Shown in pieces: positions 7,550 to 13,632 of a stretch of DNA of 39,579 bases. A program made the translations under genes and the position numbers. The stretch lies in IMG/VR virus record IMGVR_UViG_3300030060_001896, positions 1-39,579 of that record. One strand, given 5' to 3'. Each line of letters begins with the position of its first letter. Position 1 is the first letter of the stretch. The notes beneath the pieces are model-generated. The model did no database searches, had not been told where the DNA came from, and saw nothing but the letters and a program-made list of their open reading frames with translations. Source of the DNA: a virus.

Positions 7550-8085
7550 GAGGCTTTTCCCAACGATGCTGCTGTGCCTGGCTGCAACTGATCAATTGAT
7601 CGTGTTCCGAAGTCCCAGGCAGCGAAGTGGGACCGGCTGTTAAAAACTGCTGCCTGGTAAAACTTATACGCTGCTTGTCTTTATCCCGATCAATTGATCG
7701 TGTTCAGGTGCCTGGCAGCAACTAATTCCTGGCTGTGTCCCGATCAATTGATCTTGTTTTGTTGACCCAAGCTGCGCTGTCGCTGTAGCAAACCCGATCA
7801 ATTTCATGCAGCGCTGCTGCTAAGCAGCCGTGCAAAGCAGCCGAGCTTCGATATTTCCCGATCAATTATACGGGTTTGAGCAGGTCGAAGCGAACCCGAT
7901 CCCGATCAATTTATGAAAAACGCCTGGGAAAAAGCTGCGGTAGTCCCGATTATTCCGATGATAATTTCGATCAATTCCCGATCATGCCTCGATCTTCAGC
8001 CCGATCACTAGGAAAAAGTCTCTCCGACCTCACTAGGTTTATGGGTGATAATGGGATATATTGGCTATCTTGTACTATTTCACCC
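7550..8085. repeat. gene-free region packed with CGATCAATT / GATCAATTGATC repeats
   Basis: About 540 bp with no supportable gene. GATCAATTGATC occurs at 7590-7601, 7688-7699 and 7742-7753, and single GATCAATT copies begin at 7796, 7860, 7904 and 7969, mostly preceded by CC and with GTGTT or GGGTT nearby. Between them lie GC-rich words able to pair (CCAGGCAGC and GCTGCCTGG at 7615-7665; GCAGCGCTGCTGC at about 7810). Candidate roles are a replication origin, a centromere-like or protein-binding array, or a repeat of host origin. Confidence 0.75.
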
Positions 8086-8111
8086 AAAAAAAAAGAGGGC
8101 ATAAGCCCTCT
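8086..8111 (-). terminator. intrinsic terminator after the 52-residue gene
   Basis: AGAGGGC/GCCCTCT 7-bp stem (8111-8105 with 8100-8094), loop of 4 nt, then nine T on the minus strand (complement of 8086-8094). The stem touches the TAA of the 52-residue gene. Confidence 0.92.
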
Positions 8112-8269
8112 TAATTTATTTTTTTGCCAATCATTGTTGATTTACCTGATAAATAAATTTGATATTTACCTTTATGTTTTCTTGAAAAAGCTCTCATATC
8201 TCTTGCAGAACCCTCTCTCTCACAAATTCTTGTCTCTACATTAACAAGCTTATAAGATGTACACTTCAT
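8111..8269 (-). CDS. 52-residue basic protein
   Basis: The ATG at 8269 overlaps the previous stop (TAATG) and the frame ends with TAA at 8111-8113, next to the terminator. The protein is strongly basic (MKCTSYKLVNVETRICERE...AFSRKHKGKYQIYLSGKS is its character; two Cys, many Lys/Arg). No family is recognised. Third cistron of the unit from promoter 8693-8721. Confidence 0.7.
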   Translation of the reverse strand: MKCTSYKLVNVETRICEREGSARDMRAFSRKHKGKYQIYLSGKSTMIGKKIN

Positions 8270-8508
8270 TACTTTACACCTCCAATAAATAAAAAACCGC
8301 CACCATTACCTTCTGGATCACGAGATACTTCTATTTTTAATGTCTCATATCCTGATTTTTCTAAAATGAAAGTAGCAAATCCATCATATTTAAAAACTTG
8401 ATCATCAGCCATACCTTCAAATTTTTTAATGGTATAACCTTCTAATTGACCATAATAATTTTGGTAATATTCATCACGTTGCTTTTTAATTGATGTTAAA
8501 TCAGTCAT
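8269..8508 (-). CDS. small hypothetical protein
   Basis: A 79-residue protein with a charged helical N-terminus (SIKKQRDEYYQNYYGQLEGY) and a beta-rich C-terminus (FATFILEKSGYETLKIEVSR). No family is recognised. It lies 2 bp after the stop of the 48-residue gene and overlaps the next start, in the middle of a three-gene unit. Confidence 0.78.
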   Translation of the reverse strand: MTDLTSIKKQRDEYYQNYYGQLEGYTIKKFEGMADDQVFKYDGFATFILEKSGYETLKIEVSRDPEGNGGGFLFIGGVK

Positions 8509-8510
8509 TT

Positions 8511-8657
8511 TTAATCATCCTTTTCTTGTTGTTGATTCCATAAAGTTAAACCAAAATCATATCCTATTTTGTAGAAGTGACTGTTTTTATTTTCATCTAT
8601 TACACCCACTAACAAGCCATCAGATACACCATCTTTAAAATCTTGTATATTTTCCAT
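8511..8657 (-). CDS. 48-residue hypothetical protein
   Basis: The start at 8657 (MENIQDFKDGVSDG...) has GGAG 9 nt upstream. The in-frame ATG at 8702 lies in the operator and is rejected. The pattern FKDGVSDGLLVGV...YKIGYDFGLTLW resembles short phage proteins made of a repeated 'Y/F-x-x-G-x-x-x-G' helix. First gene of its unit. Function unknown. Confidence 0.72.
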   Translation of the reverse strand: MENIQDFKDGVSDGLLVGVIDENKNSHFYKIGYDFGLTLWNQQQEKDD

Positions 8658-8692
8658 TTTAAATACTCCGTATTTTAATTGTTGATAGAGTA

Positions 8693-8721
8693 TCAATAGC
8701 AATCATTGCAATTTATGTCAA
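8693..8721 (-). promoter_or_regulatory. promoter with palindromic operator (site 5)
   Basis: On the minus strand: -35 TTGACA (8721-8716), exactly 17 bp, -10 TATTGA (8698-8693). Operator TTGCAATGATTGC (8711-8699). The leader has CTATCAACAA. The terminator of the next unit ends 2 bp from the -35. Confidence 0.78.
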
Positions 8722-8722
8722 T

Positions 8723-8745
8723 AAAAAAGAGGGGTTGCCCCCTCT
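8723..8745 (-). terminator. intrinsic terminator after the paralogue pair
   Basis: AGAGGGG/CCCCTCT 7-bp stem (8745-8739 with 8734-8728), 4-nt loop, then six T on the minus strand (complement of 8723-8728). Confidence 0.9.
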
Positions 8746-8778
8746 TTAATTAATTTACGATCTTTAATTAATTTACGA
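8743..8778. repeat. perfect tandem duplication of 18 bp
   Basis: TCTTTAATTAATTTACGA occurs twice in direct succession (8743-8760 and 8761-8778). One copy covers the end and stop codon of the 102-residue gene, the other continues into the terminator stem. Confidence 0.9.
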
Positions 8779-9076
8779 TTGATTTTGCAAGCTCTACTGC
8801 TTTTTGAATTGCCTCTTGGCGATTATTACCATGCCACTTAGAATACATTAAATCTCCATTTTTAGTAAAATCAATTCCGTAAATATCTAATTGTTCTGAT
8901 TCTGCTTGTTCTTTTGTTTCAAAAGCAAACAGTTGAACTAAATTATATCCATCTTCTGTTTCTTTCGCTTGAAAAGTAACAGAAGAGGTAAGATCATGTT
9001 TATCTGATGAGTTATACCATAAAATATTTTCATCGTATGCATTTAAGTCTTTAACAAGCTTATCTATGTAATTCAT
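8768..9076 (-). CDS. hypothetical protein, paralogue of the 100-residue neighbour
   Basis: A 102-residue protein. It shares with the next gene upstream the pattern MN-I-K---DL, then Q-FAFETKE-AE-E and a C-terminal W-GNNR--AI-KAVE-A, so the two arose by tandem duplication. No named family is recognised; the fold looks like alternating strands with a final helix. Its ATG overlaps the stop of the upstream copy by 4 bp. A terminator follows. Confidence 0.82.
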   Translation of the reverse strand: MNYIDKLVKDLNAYDENILWYNSSDKHDLTSSVTFQAKETEDGYNLVQLFAFETKEQAESEQLDIYGIDFTKNGDLMYSKWHGNNRQEAIQKAVELAKSIVN

Positions 9077-9375
9077 TTTGTTACCTCATTTTCTGCAAAT
9101 TCTACTGCTTTTTCAATAGCATTGTCACGATTGTTTCCTGACCATTGGTTTAGAAGTTTTCCATCATCATTAACAGACATAACTCCGTAAACACTTGCAC
9201 CTTCTTCTTCTGCTAATTCTTTTGTCTCAAAAGCAAAAAATTGTACTTCTACATCTTTAACATTAGTAATAACTGAAGTTGGGCATACATTAGAATCATC
9301 CGAAAAATCTTTCCAAACAATGTCGCTGCCTGATACTTTGCCTAAATCTGCAATAATTTTTTCTATATGGTTCAT
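9073..9375 (-). CDS. hypothetical protein, first copy of a tandem paralogue pair
   Basis: A 100-residue acidic protein and the first gene behind promoter 9411-9439, with a GAGG ribosome binding site. Shared blocks with the downstream copy are QFFAFETKELAEEE and QWSGNNRDNAIEKAVEFAE. Keeping two diverged copies in one unit suggests either a heteromer or two variants against different targets; this is inference. Confidence 0.82.
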   Translation of the reverse strand: MNHIEKIIADLGKVSGSDIVWKDFSDDSNVCPTSVITNVKDVEVQFFAFETKELAEEEGASVYGVMSVNDDGKLLNQWSGNNRDNAIEKAVEFAENEVTK

Positions 9376-9410
9376 TTTTTTTTCCTCATTTTAAAGTTGT
9401 TGATGTGTAT

Positions 9411-9439
9411 CAAATAGCAACAGTTGCAAATTATGTCAA
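9411..9439 (-). promoter_or_regulatory. promoter with palindromic operator (site 6)
   Basis: On the minus strand: -35 TTGACA (9439-9434), exactly 17 bp, -10-like TATTTG (9416-9411). Operator TTGCAACTGTTGC (9429-9417). The leader has CATCAACAAC. Confidence 0.75.
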
Positions 9440-9442
9440 ACA

Positions 9443-9931
9443 TTATTTTTGTTCATGTTCAATTACATTATTCATTCTATTTTCAGCCAGGCGTTTAAAT
9501 TCGTCTAACTTCTTTAATATTTGTTCTTTTGTCTCTAGGCTTACTTCTTCCTTAATTATGTGTTGCTTGTTTATTAATAACCCCGATGCCTTTAATCGAA
9601 GTTCTTCTGCTCTCAACGCTTCATTATATTTACCTTCTTGCCACGCCTCATCTCTAATCTTTTTTAAATCCCGAATAGATTTATCTATAGACACTCCATA
9701 TCTGGCTTGTGCCTCTAATCTCATCTCTCCTAGACGTTCTTGGACAATTGGATTACGAAGTAGCCTAACTGCAGCTACAGTTTCGTTTTTATATCCAGCC
9801 TCTCTTGCCGCTTGAGTTTGTGTCATATCCCGATGCAGATAGTTATTCAGAAAATCTTGTTGTTGTGGGCTAAGTCTTTTTAGTCCAGCGATTGAATCTT
9901 CTTTACTTAAATTTTCTCCGACTTTTGGCAT
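9443..9931 (-). CDS. terS: terminase small subunit (TerS), Terminase_2-like
   Basis: A 162-residue protein. Residues about 19-70 (LSPQQQDFLNNYLHRDMTQT followed by QAAREAGYKNETVAAVRLLRN) match the N-terminal helix-turn-helix of Terminase_2 small subunits, which recognise the packaging site and load TerL. The C-terminal half is helical and charged, as expected for oligomerisation. GGAG precedes the ATG by 8 nt. It is unusual that TerS lies about 7 kb from TerL with the accessory region between. A cluster of GGTAAGT words directly upstream (9999-10173) is a possible recognition site. Confidence 0.85.
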   Translation of the reverse strand: MPKVGENLSKEDSIAGLKRLSPQQQDFLNNYLHRDMTQTQAAREAGYKNETVAAVRLLRNPIVQERLGEMRLEAQARYGVSIDKSIRDLKKIRDEAWQEGKYNEALRAEELRLKASGLLINKQHIIKEEVSLETKEQILKKLDEFKRLAENRMNNVIEHEQK

Positions 9932-9960
9932 TTATTTTGCTCCGATTAATATTGCGTTAT

Positions 9961-9989
9961 GGGGTATAGGTTATCAGTACCTATACCCC
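9961..9989. repeat. 10-bp inverted repeat upstream of TerS
   Basis: GGGGTATAGG (9961-9970) and CCTATACCCC (9980-9989) are perfect complements with a 9-nt loop; a further CCCC-TATAA-GGGG palindrome overlaps on the right. There is no T-run on either side, so it is more likely a protein-binding site or RNA structure than a terminator. Confidence 0.7.
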
Positions 9990-9998
9990 CCTATAAGG

Positions 9999-10173
9999 GG
10001 TAAGTGGTGGTAAGTTGGTAAGTACGAACAATTTCAATAACTTAATGTCGGTTGCTTCATATTTTACATTAAATTGAAGCAACTGGTAAGTAAGTTTGTA
10101 AACCATTGTTTTAATTACCATTTTTACTTACCAACAGTTTTACTTACCAATGATAAGTTGATAAGTGGTAAGT
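9999..10173. repeat. cluster of seven GGTAAGT/ACTTACC words (candidate packaging site or origin)
   Basis: GGTAAGT at 9999, 10009, 10017, 10085 and 10167, and its complement ACTTACC at 10126 and 10142. Degenerate ATAAGT copies occur at 10153 and 10161. The spacer contains no gene. Repeats of this size upstream of terS fit a TerS-binding (pac or cos) site; iterons of a replication origin are the alternative. Confidence 0.7.
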
Positions 10174-10178
10174 GAATT

Positions 10179-10733
10179 TTATATCCAAGATAGATTTGTA
10201 CGATCAATTTTATCCCTCCTCCATATCATCCAGCAGAACGCAATTTTACCTGACCCGTACCACGCTTCTTCATGATCACCCCGTATCATAGTCAGCCGTT
10301 CCGAGAAAACCAGAACCTCCGCTGGGGCGTGTACATCATAAATTGATCGCCTTCTGGTTTGTCCCTCCAGGTAAGCTAAACGCAAAAGCATAGCAAAGCC
10401 GATCAATTCTTCGTGATAGTGCAGCAAGTCGAGGCACTTTAGTACAAATTCATTAGCCAGTTTATACGGAGGATTAGTTACTATCCATTTGCAATTAGCC
10501 TTAGTTTCCATCAGAAAATCAATACCATGTTTCCCATAACCCCGATCAATTAAGTCCGTGCTGCGTACATTTAGTCCATTTTCCTCCAGCACTTTGGATA
10601 TTGCCCCGTCACCACAAGCACATTCCCAGACATCATACTGGGTATTCCCGATCAATTCTAAGTGCGGTAGCAGCGGCAACACCGCTTGCGGTGGAGTTGG
10701 ATAAAAATCATCTTTTTCCCGATTGTCGTTCAT
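10179..10733 (-). CDS. DNA N6-adenine methyltransferase-like protein
   Basis: A 184-residue SAM-dependent methyltransferase of the type found without a restriction partner in phages. Visible: DFYPTPP (9-15), motif I WECACGDG (36-43) for SAM, an acidic STDLID after strand 2 (58-63), and catalytic motif IV NPPY (87-90). The protein is short and has no separate target-recognition domain, so its sequence specificity cannot be read. It overlaps the 59-residue gene upstream (ATGA). Its coding sequence contains five copies of the GATCAATT word, starting near 10202, 10341, 10401, 10544 and 10650. Confidence 0.85.
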   Translation of the reverse strand: MNDNREKDDFYPTPPQAVLPLLPHLELIGNTQYDVWECACGDGAISKVLEENGLNVRSTDLIDRGYGKHGIDFLMETKANCKWIVTNPPYKLANEFVLKCLDLLHYHEELIGFAMLLRLAYLEGQTRRRSIYDVHAPAEVLVFSERLTMIRGDHEEAWYGSGKIAFCWMIWRRDKIDRTNLSWI

Positions 10734-10909
10734 TTTGATTTACCCCGATAAGAAGCGCATCTTTTCTTATAATTGCTTTTAATCTCTGCAATATCAGAAA
10801 AGAAGTCCCCGATCACTTCATCGCCTGTTTTCCAATACAAGTCTTCGATACAACGCTCTGCGGTTGTTATAATTTGATATACTTGTTTTTGTTCATCACT
10901 CATTTTCAT
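10730..10909 (-). CDS. 59-residue hypothetical protein
   Basis: The ATG at 10909 overlaps the previous stop (ATGA), and its TGA overlaps the start of the adenine methyltransferase. A second in-frame ATG (10903) would give 57 residues. Sequence MKMSDEQKQVYQIITTAERC... is helical with two Cys and a basic end (NYKKRCASYRGKSK). No family is recognised. Coupling on both sides supports a real gene. Confidence 0.72.
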   Translation of the reverse strand: MKMSDEQKQVYQIITTAERCIEDLYWKTGDEVIGDFFSDIAEIKSNYKKRCASYRGKSK

Positions 10910-11097
10910 TGTTTTAAATTTATTCTATCTGCAATCCTATAACTTTCAGATCTTTTCCAACCGCTCATATCTCTAGCTTTTTTGGAGTGTGTTTTGGCTC
11001 TTGTTTGCCTAGTTGGTTTTGGCGGTTGAAAGTTAATTAAATTATCTATAGATCTTTGTAACTTTTGCCTAAACTCTTCGACTGTTTCATTTTCCAT
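10906..11097 (-). CDS. small basic hypothetical protein
   Basis: A 63-residue protein from the ATG at 11097 (MENETVEEFRQKL...), preferred over the ATG at 11118 because GGTGGA lies just before it. It has a helical acidic N-terminus and a very basic C-terminal half (KPTRQTRAKTHSKKARDMSG), suggesting nucleic-acid contact. It overlaps the SleB-like gene by 11 bp. Confidence 0.7.
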   Translation of the reverse strand: MENETVEEFRQKLQRSIDNLINFQPPKPTRQTRAKTHSKKARDMSGWKRSESYRIADRINLKQ

Positions 11098-11512
11098 AAT
11101 TCCACCTATAAAATACATGGTTGTTTATTTGAACTGTTTTTTGTTTTGACTCAGCCCAATCTGGGTACACATAAGTAGCGTGGTAATGAGTTGCACCTTC
11201 TGTAACGTCATATGTTCTCATAGACATAACTCCATACGCTACCATGACAGATGTATCCCATGCGTTACCTTTAGGCGCATAGTCACTCTTACCATCGCAA
11301 AAAAAGCTAAATTGGCATTTGTCCCGAACTGGATAATCTGGCTTCCATGTATATGTTGGACCTTGTTTAACAACGCTACACACATCATCAGGATATCGCT
11401 CATCATATACACGATTAATGATAACATTAGCTACCGCTATTTGCCCGATAATAGGCTCACCTCTGGCTTCAAAGTAAATAGCAGTAGCCAAACATACCAA
11501 CGGATCAATCAT
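11087..11512 (-). CDS. SleB/CwlJ-type cell-wall hydrolase
   Basis: A 141-residue protein matching Hydrolase_2: the active-site segment is AIYFEARGEP (11-20) with Glu15 as presumed catalytic acid, followed by VANVIINRV. It should cleave peptidoglycan glycan strands. There is no signal peptide or membrane segment, so it would need a holin or act in another way. It sits in a non-structural operon, away from the GH108 endolysin in the virion operon. Four residues of coding sequence overlap with the genes on either side. Confidence 0.87.
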   Translation of the reverse strand: MIDPLVCLATAIYFEARGEPIIGQIAVANVIINRVYDERYPDDVCSVVKQGPTYTWKPDYPVRDKCQFSFFCDGKSDYAPKGNAWDTSVMVAYGVMSMRTYDVTEGATHYHATYVYPDWAESKQKTVQINNHVFYRWNYGK

Positions 11513-12696
11513 GACTTAGCCCTCAGATTGTAGTCTTTAATAATAATACCTAATTCAGGATTACCTACAACCTGTTCTTCTATCCACTTCTCTCTTATGA
11601 TACCATCAATCCCTTTATTGCGTCTAAAATGCCCTCTACGAGTATGCTGACGCTTTGGAGTGCCATGCCCTGTAAACATCTGATTATATATCTTTACACC
11701 ACGAGGCTTTGGCAAATTAATGTCAATGAGCTTATACTCATTCTTTGGCATCTTGCGACCCCAACGAACAGAATCTATTTGTTGTGGTGATTGCACGACC
11801 TCTGTGGTGATAAGTGGATAGTTAAGAATTGCAAGAAGGGATATTAGAAAACGCATATCTCCTGCAATCTGCAATAACATTGCATCTGTCATAGATTTTA
11901 ATTTGTGACCGCCATTAGTATTCCAAAAGTTTGCTATTTCATCTCTATCAAACTGCATAGTTGATGCACTAGAAAGACCGATAACACTTCTATTGAGAAG
12001 AAAATTTACATCTTCTTCTCTGTCTCTTTGGAAATAATTTATATATGGTAGTCCAATTAACTTTTTATTAGCATCAATTAAATCATTACGATCTTCTTTT
12101 CTACGCAGATTAATGATATTAATAGGATCAGGAAACAACACAAAATCAGTCATTAAAGGAACAATTTTTTGTGTATCTTTGTCCTTTGTGTATCCTTGGA
12201 AGATAAAACGATCAAAGCTATTCATACCTTTAGTGACATCTAGATTAGGATTGTCAGAGAGTTTTTGAATGTGATACCCAACAAGTGGAGTAAGATCGTC
12301 TAATTGCTCAGTTGCAGTTGACGGCATTAGCTTATCCTGTATCTTTTTTAGATAATTTTTGCGGACATTTTCATCCCATTCCACCCACATATTATTTGAC
12401 GGTGGAATAGCCATCTGCATTGCCTGAAAAAGCTTCTTTGGTTTTACCCAAGACGCACTTGTGGCATGAGCTAACAGGTTATCACTAACAAAAAACTTCG
12501 TGCTTTGCATTAACTCACGAACTGTTTTTCTTTCTATAAACTTACCTTCTTTAGAAGATCTGTATTTTAGTATGCCTCGCTTTGGTTGAGCAAATGCAGC
12601 CATAACTTCATTTATAAAAGCAGTTTGTGGAGTTAAGGCTTTTTTCAAAGCCTCCACTCCATTGTTGATACGCTTATCATAATCAATCATTGCCAT
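11509..12696 (-). CDS. conserved phage hypothetical protein
   Basis: A 395-residue soluble protein, AGGA ribosome binding site 8 nt before the ATG. The C-terminal part (RWGRKMPKNEYKLIDINLP, then RGHFRR and VGNPELGIIIKDYNL) is a pattern I recall from uncharacterised phage proteins. The RRGHFRR segment is basic, and no enzymatic motif is evident. It lies between the cyclotransferase-like gene and the SleB-like gene and overlaps the latter by 4 bp. Confidence 0.82.
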   Translation of the reverse strand: MAMIDYDKRINNGVEALKKALTPQTAFINEVMAAFAQPKRGILKYRSSKEGKFIERKTVRELMQSTKFFVSDNLLAHATSASWVKPKKLFQAMQMAIPPSNNMWVEWDENVRKNYLKKIQDKLMPSTATEQLDDLTPLVGYHIQKLSDNPNLDVTKGMNSFDRFIFQGYTKDKDTQKIVPLMTDFVLFPDPINIINLRRKEDRNDLIDANKKLIGLPYINYFQRDREEDVNFLLNRSVIGLSSASTMQFDRDEIANFWNTNGGHKLKSMTDAMLLQIAGDMRFLISLLAILNYPLITTEVVQSPQQIDSVRWGRKMPKNEYKLIDINLPKPRGVKIYNQMFTGHGTPKRQHTRRGHFRRNKGIDGIIREKWIEEQVVGNPELGIIIKDYNLRAKS

Positions 12697-12700
12697 GTTA

Positions 12701-13120
12701 TTATCCTTTCATCCATTGCAATGCTCTTTTGACATCAGTTGATTCCTCTCTTGCTTTTTCTAACAGAGAAACATCAAGACCAAAATCAAGATATCCTTCT
12801 TTAATGATGTCATAGTAATGATCACTAGGCTCTGATCTTCCATATCTATTCATTTGATATGTCATAAAGCCAAAGACATCTATTCTTCGATAAAGATTAG
12901 GATAGCCCTCATATATATCTAAGCTATACTGATCTCTTTCAGATATATCCCAAAGACCAACGGCTAACTTACTGCCTTTGAATGGAACAATATCTGCGAC
13001 CCCTCGGAAAACTAATTTCCAACCAGGTATATATGCGTTGCCCAATGGCTTTGCATCTGGACAACGATATGCCATCTGATCCATATTTAAGTTTGAACCA
13101 TAGGCTAGGTACTTAATCAT
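12701..13120 (-). CDS. gamma-glutamylcyclotransferase-like protein (GGCT/AIG2 fold)
   Basis: A 139-residue protein with the signature YGSNLN (7-12) that binds the glutamyl group and Glu71 in YEGYPNLYRR as the presumed catalytic residue. Family members release 5-oxoproline from gamma-glutamyl amines or peptides. First gene of its unit, with AGGAGG before the ATG and the shared operator upstream. The phage also has an amidoligase-like ligase (4976-6178), and amidoligases and GGCT proteins have been linked by genome context before, so the two may make and remove gamma-glutamyl amides. That link is inference. Confidence 0.87.
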   Translation of the reverse strand: MIKYLAYGSNLNMDQMAYRCPDAKPLGNAYIPGWKLVFRGVADIVPFKGSKLAVGLWDISERDQYSLDIYEGYPNLYRRIDVFGFMTYQMNRYGRSEPSDHYYDIIKEGYLDFGLDVSLLEKAREESTDVKRALQWMKG

Positions 13121-13159
13121 AGGTAATACACCTCCTATATGATAGTTGTTGATAGTTTA

Positions 13160-13188
13160 TATATAGTATAATCTTGCAAAGATTGCAA
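13160..13188 (-). promoter_or_regulatory. divergent promoter region with shared palindromic operator (site 7)
   Basis: TTGCAATCTTTGCAA on the minus strand (13188-13174) is the most symmetrical copy. For the minus strand, TTGCAA (13188-13183), 17 bp, TATATA (13165-13160) can serve as promoter of the cyclotransferase-like unit. For the plus strand, TATAAT (13167-13172) with a weak -35 TTGTTG (13146-13151, 15 bp) would start near 13180, inside the operator. One bound repressor could control both directions. Confidence 0.65.
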
Positions 13189-13189
13189 T

Positions 13190-13345
13190 ATGGTAAATGA
13201 AAATAATAAAAAAGAATACATTTACAAGTTTGTCCCCCATCAAAAAGTAAAAGAATATAAACGGATGGGATGGGTTGTTGTGTCTACATTTAATAACTCT
13301 CCACAACACGCTAAATATGCAGTAATTATGGAAAAGTTGAAATAG
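13190..13345 (+). CDS. 51-residue protein, one of three plus-strand genes
   Basis: The ATG at 13190 opens a frame of 51 codons ending in TAG at 13343. The core YIYKFVPHQKVKEYKRMGW, followed by VVVSTF, resembles a short protein family I recall from alphaproteobacteria and their phages ('YxFVPHxxVxxYxxxGW'), function unknown. There is no clear ribosome binding site and the predicted leader is only about 10 nt. It starts 2 bp from the operator of site 7. The minus-strand ORF across this region (13157-13381) is its shadow. Confidence 0.68.
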   Translation: MVNENNKKEYIYKFVPHQKVKEYKRMGWVVVSTFNNSPQHAKYAVIMEKLK

Positions 13346-13395
13346 TTGCATTTTTTTGTTGACTATGAATATGCGAATCACTTATGTTCAAAATA

Positions 13396-13554
13396 GGAAA
13401 TAGTGCGAGACCTATCACATTTTAGAGACAAACTATTTCCAAGCGGTTTATTGGTGAGTGACCTCTGACCCTGAACAAGGGTACGTTATTCACATACAAT
13501 ATAGAAGTAAGCTTGAACTCTGATGATTGAGAAACAACCTTACTTCAGCCGCTT
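13396..13554 (+). ncRNA. candidate structured RNA with a three-way junction
   Basis: No ORF fills 13346-13625, but the plus strand folds on paper. Helix A: GGAAATAGT/ACTATTTCC (13396-13404 with 13432-13440). P1: AAGCGG/CCGCTT (13441-13446 with 13549-13554). Inside P1 are P2, GTGAGTGA/TTATTCAC (13454-13461 with 13486-13493), capped by ACCCT-GAACA-AGGGT, and P3, GAAGTAAG/CTTACTTC (13504-13511 with 13539-13546), extended by UUG/CAA and CUC/GAG. P2 contains two G-U pairs that would be A-C mismatches on the other strand, which favours the plus strand. It may be co-transcribed with the 51-residue gene. Confidence 0.5.
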
Positions 13555-13584
13555 ACTCCTAATTTTGGTTAATGTGTTAAAAGG

Positions 13585-13632
13585 GGGGGTAGCTTTTTTC
13601 AAGGCGTTTAAAGTTACCCCTTCTTTTATTTT
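13585..13632 (+). terminator. candidate terminator of the plus-strand unit
   Basis: GGGGTAGC (13586-13593) pairs with GTTACCCC (13613-13620), eight pairs including one G-U that works only in plus-strand RNA, followed by TTCTTTTATTTTTT. The loop is about 19 nt, so the hairpin is less compact than the others. It may also stop minus-strand transcription after 13626. Confidence 0.5.

Noticed and set aside
7876-8244. Plus-strand 122-codon ORF in the repeat block
   Set aside because: It runs through repeats, a terminator and the reverse of a supported small gene; the product is low-complexity and has no ribosome binding site.
13157-13381. Minus-strand 74-codon ORF
   Set aside because: It is antisense to the 51-residue plus gene and would span the divergent promoter.
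13504-13546. CUGAUGA...GAAAC in the structured RNA resembles a hammerhead ribozyme core
   Set aside because: Only four bases separate CUGAUGA from GAAA, so stem II cannot form, and no NUH cleavage position is placed correctly. The bases fit a simple extended hairpin.
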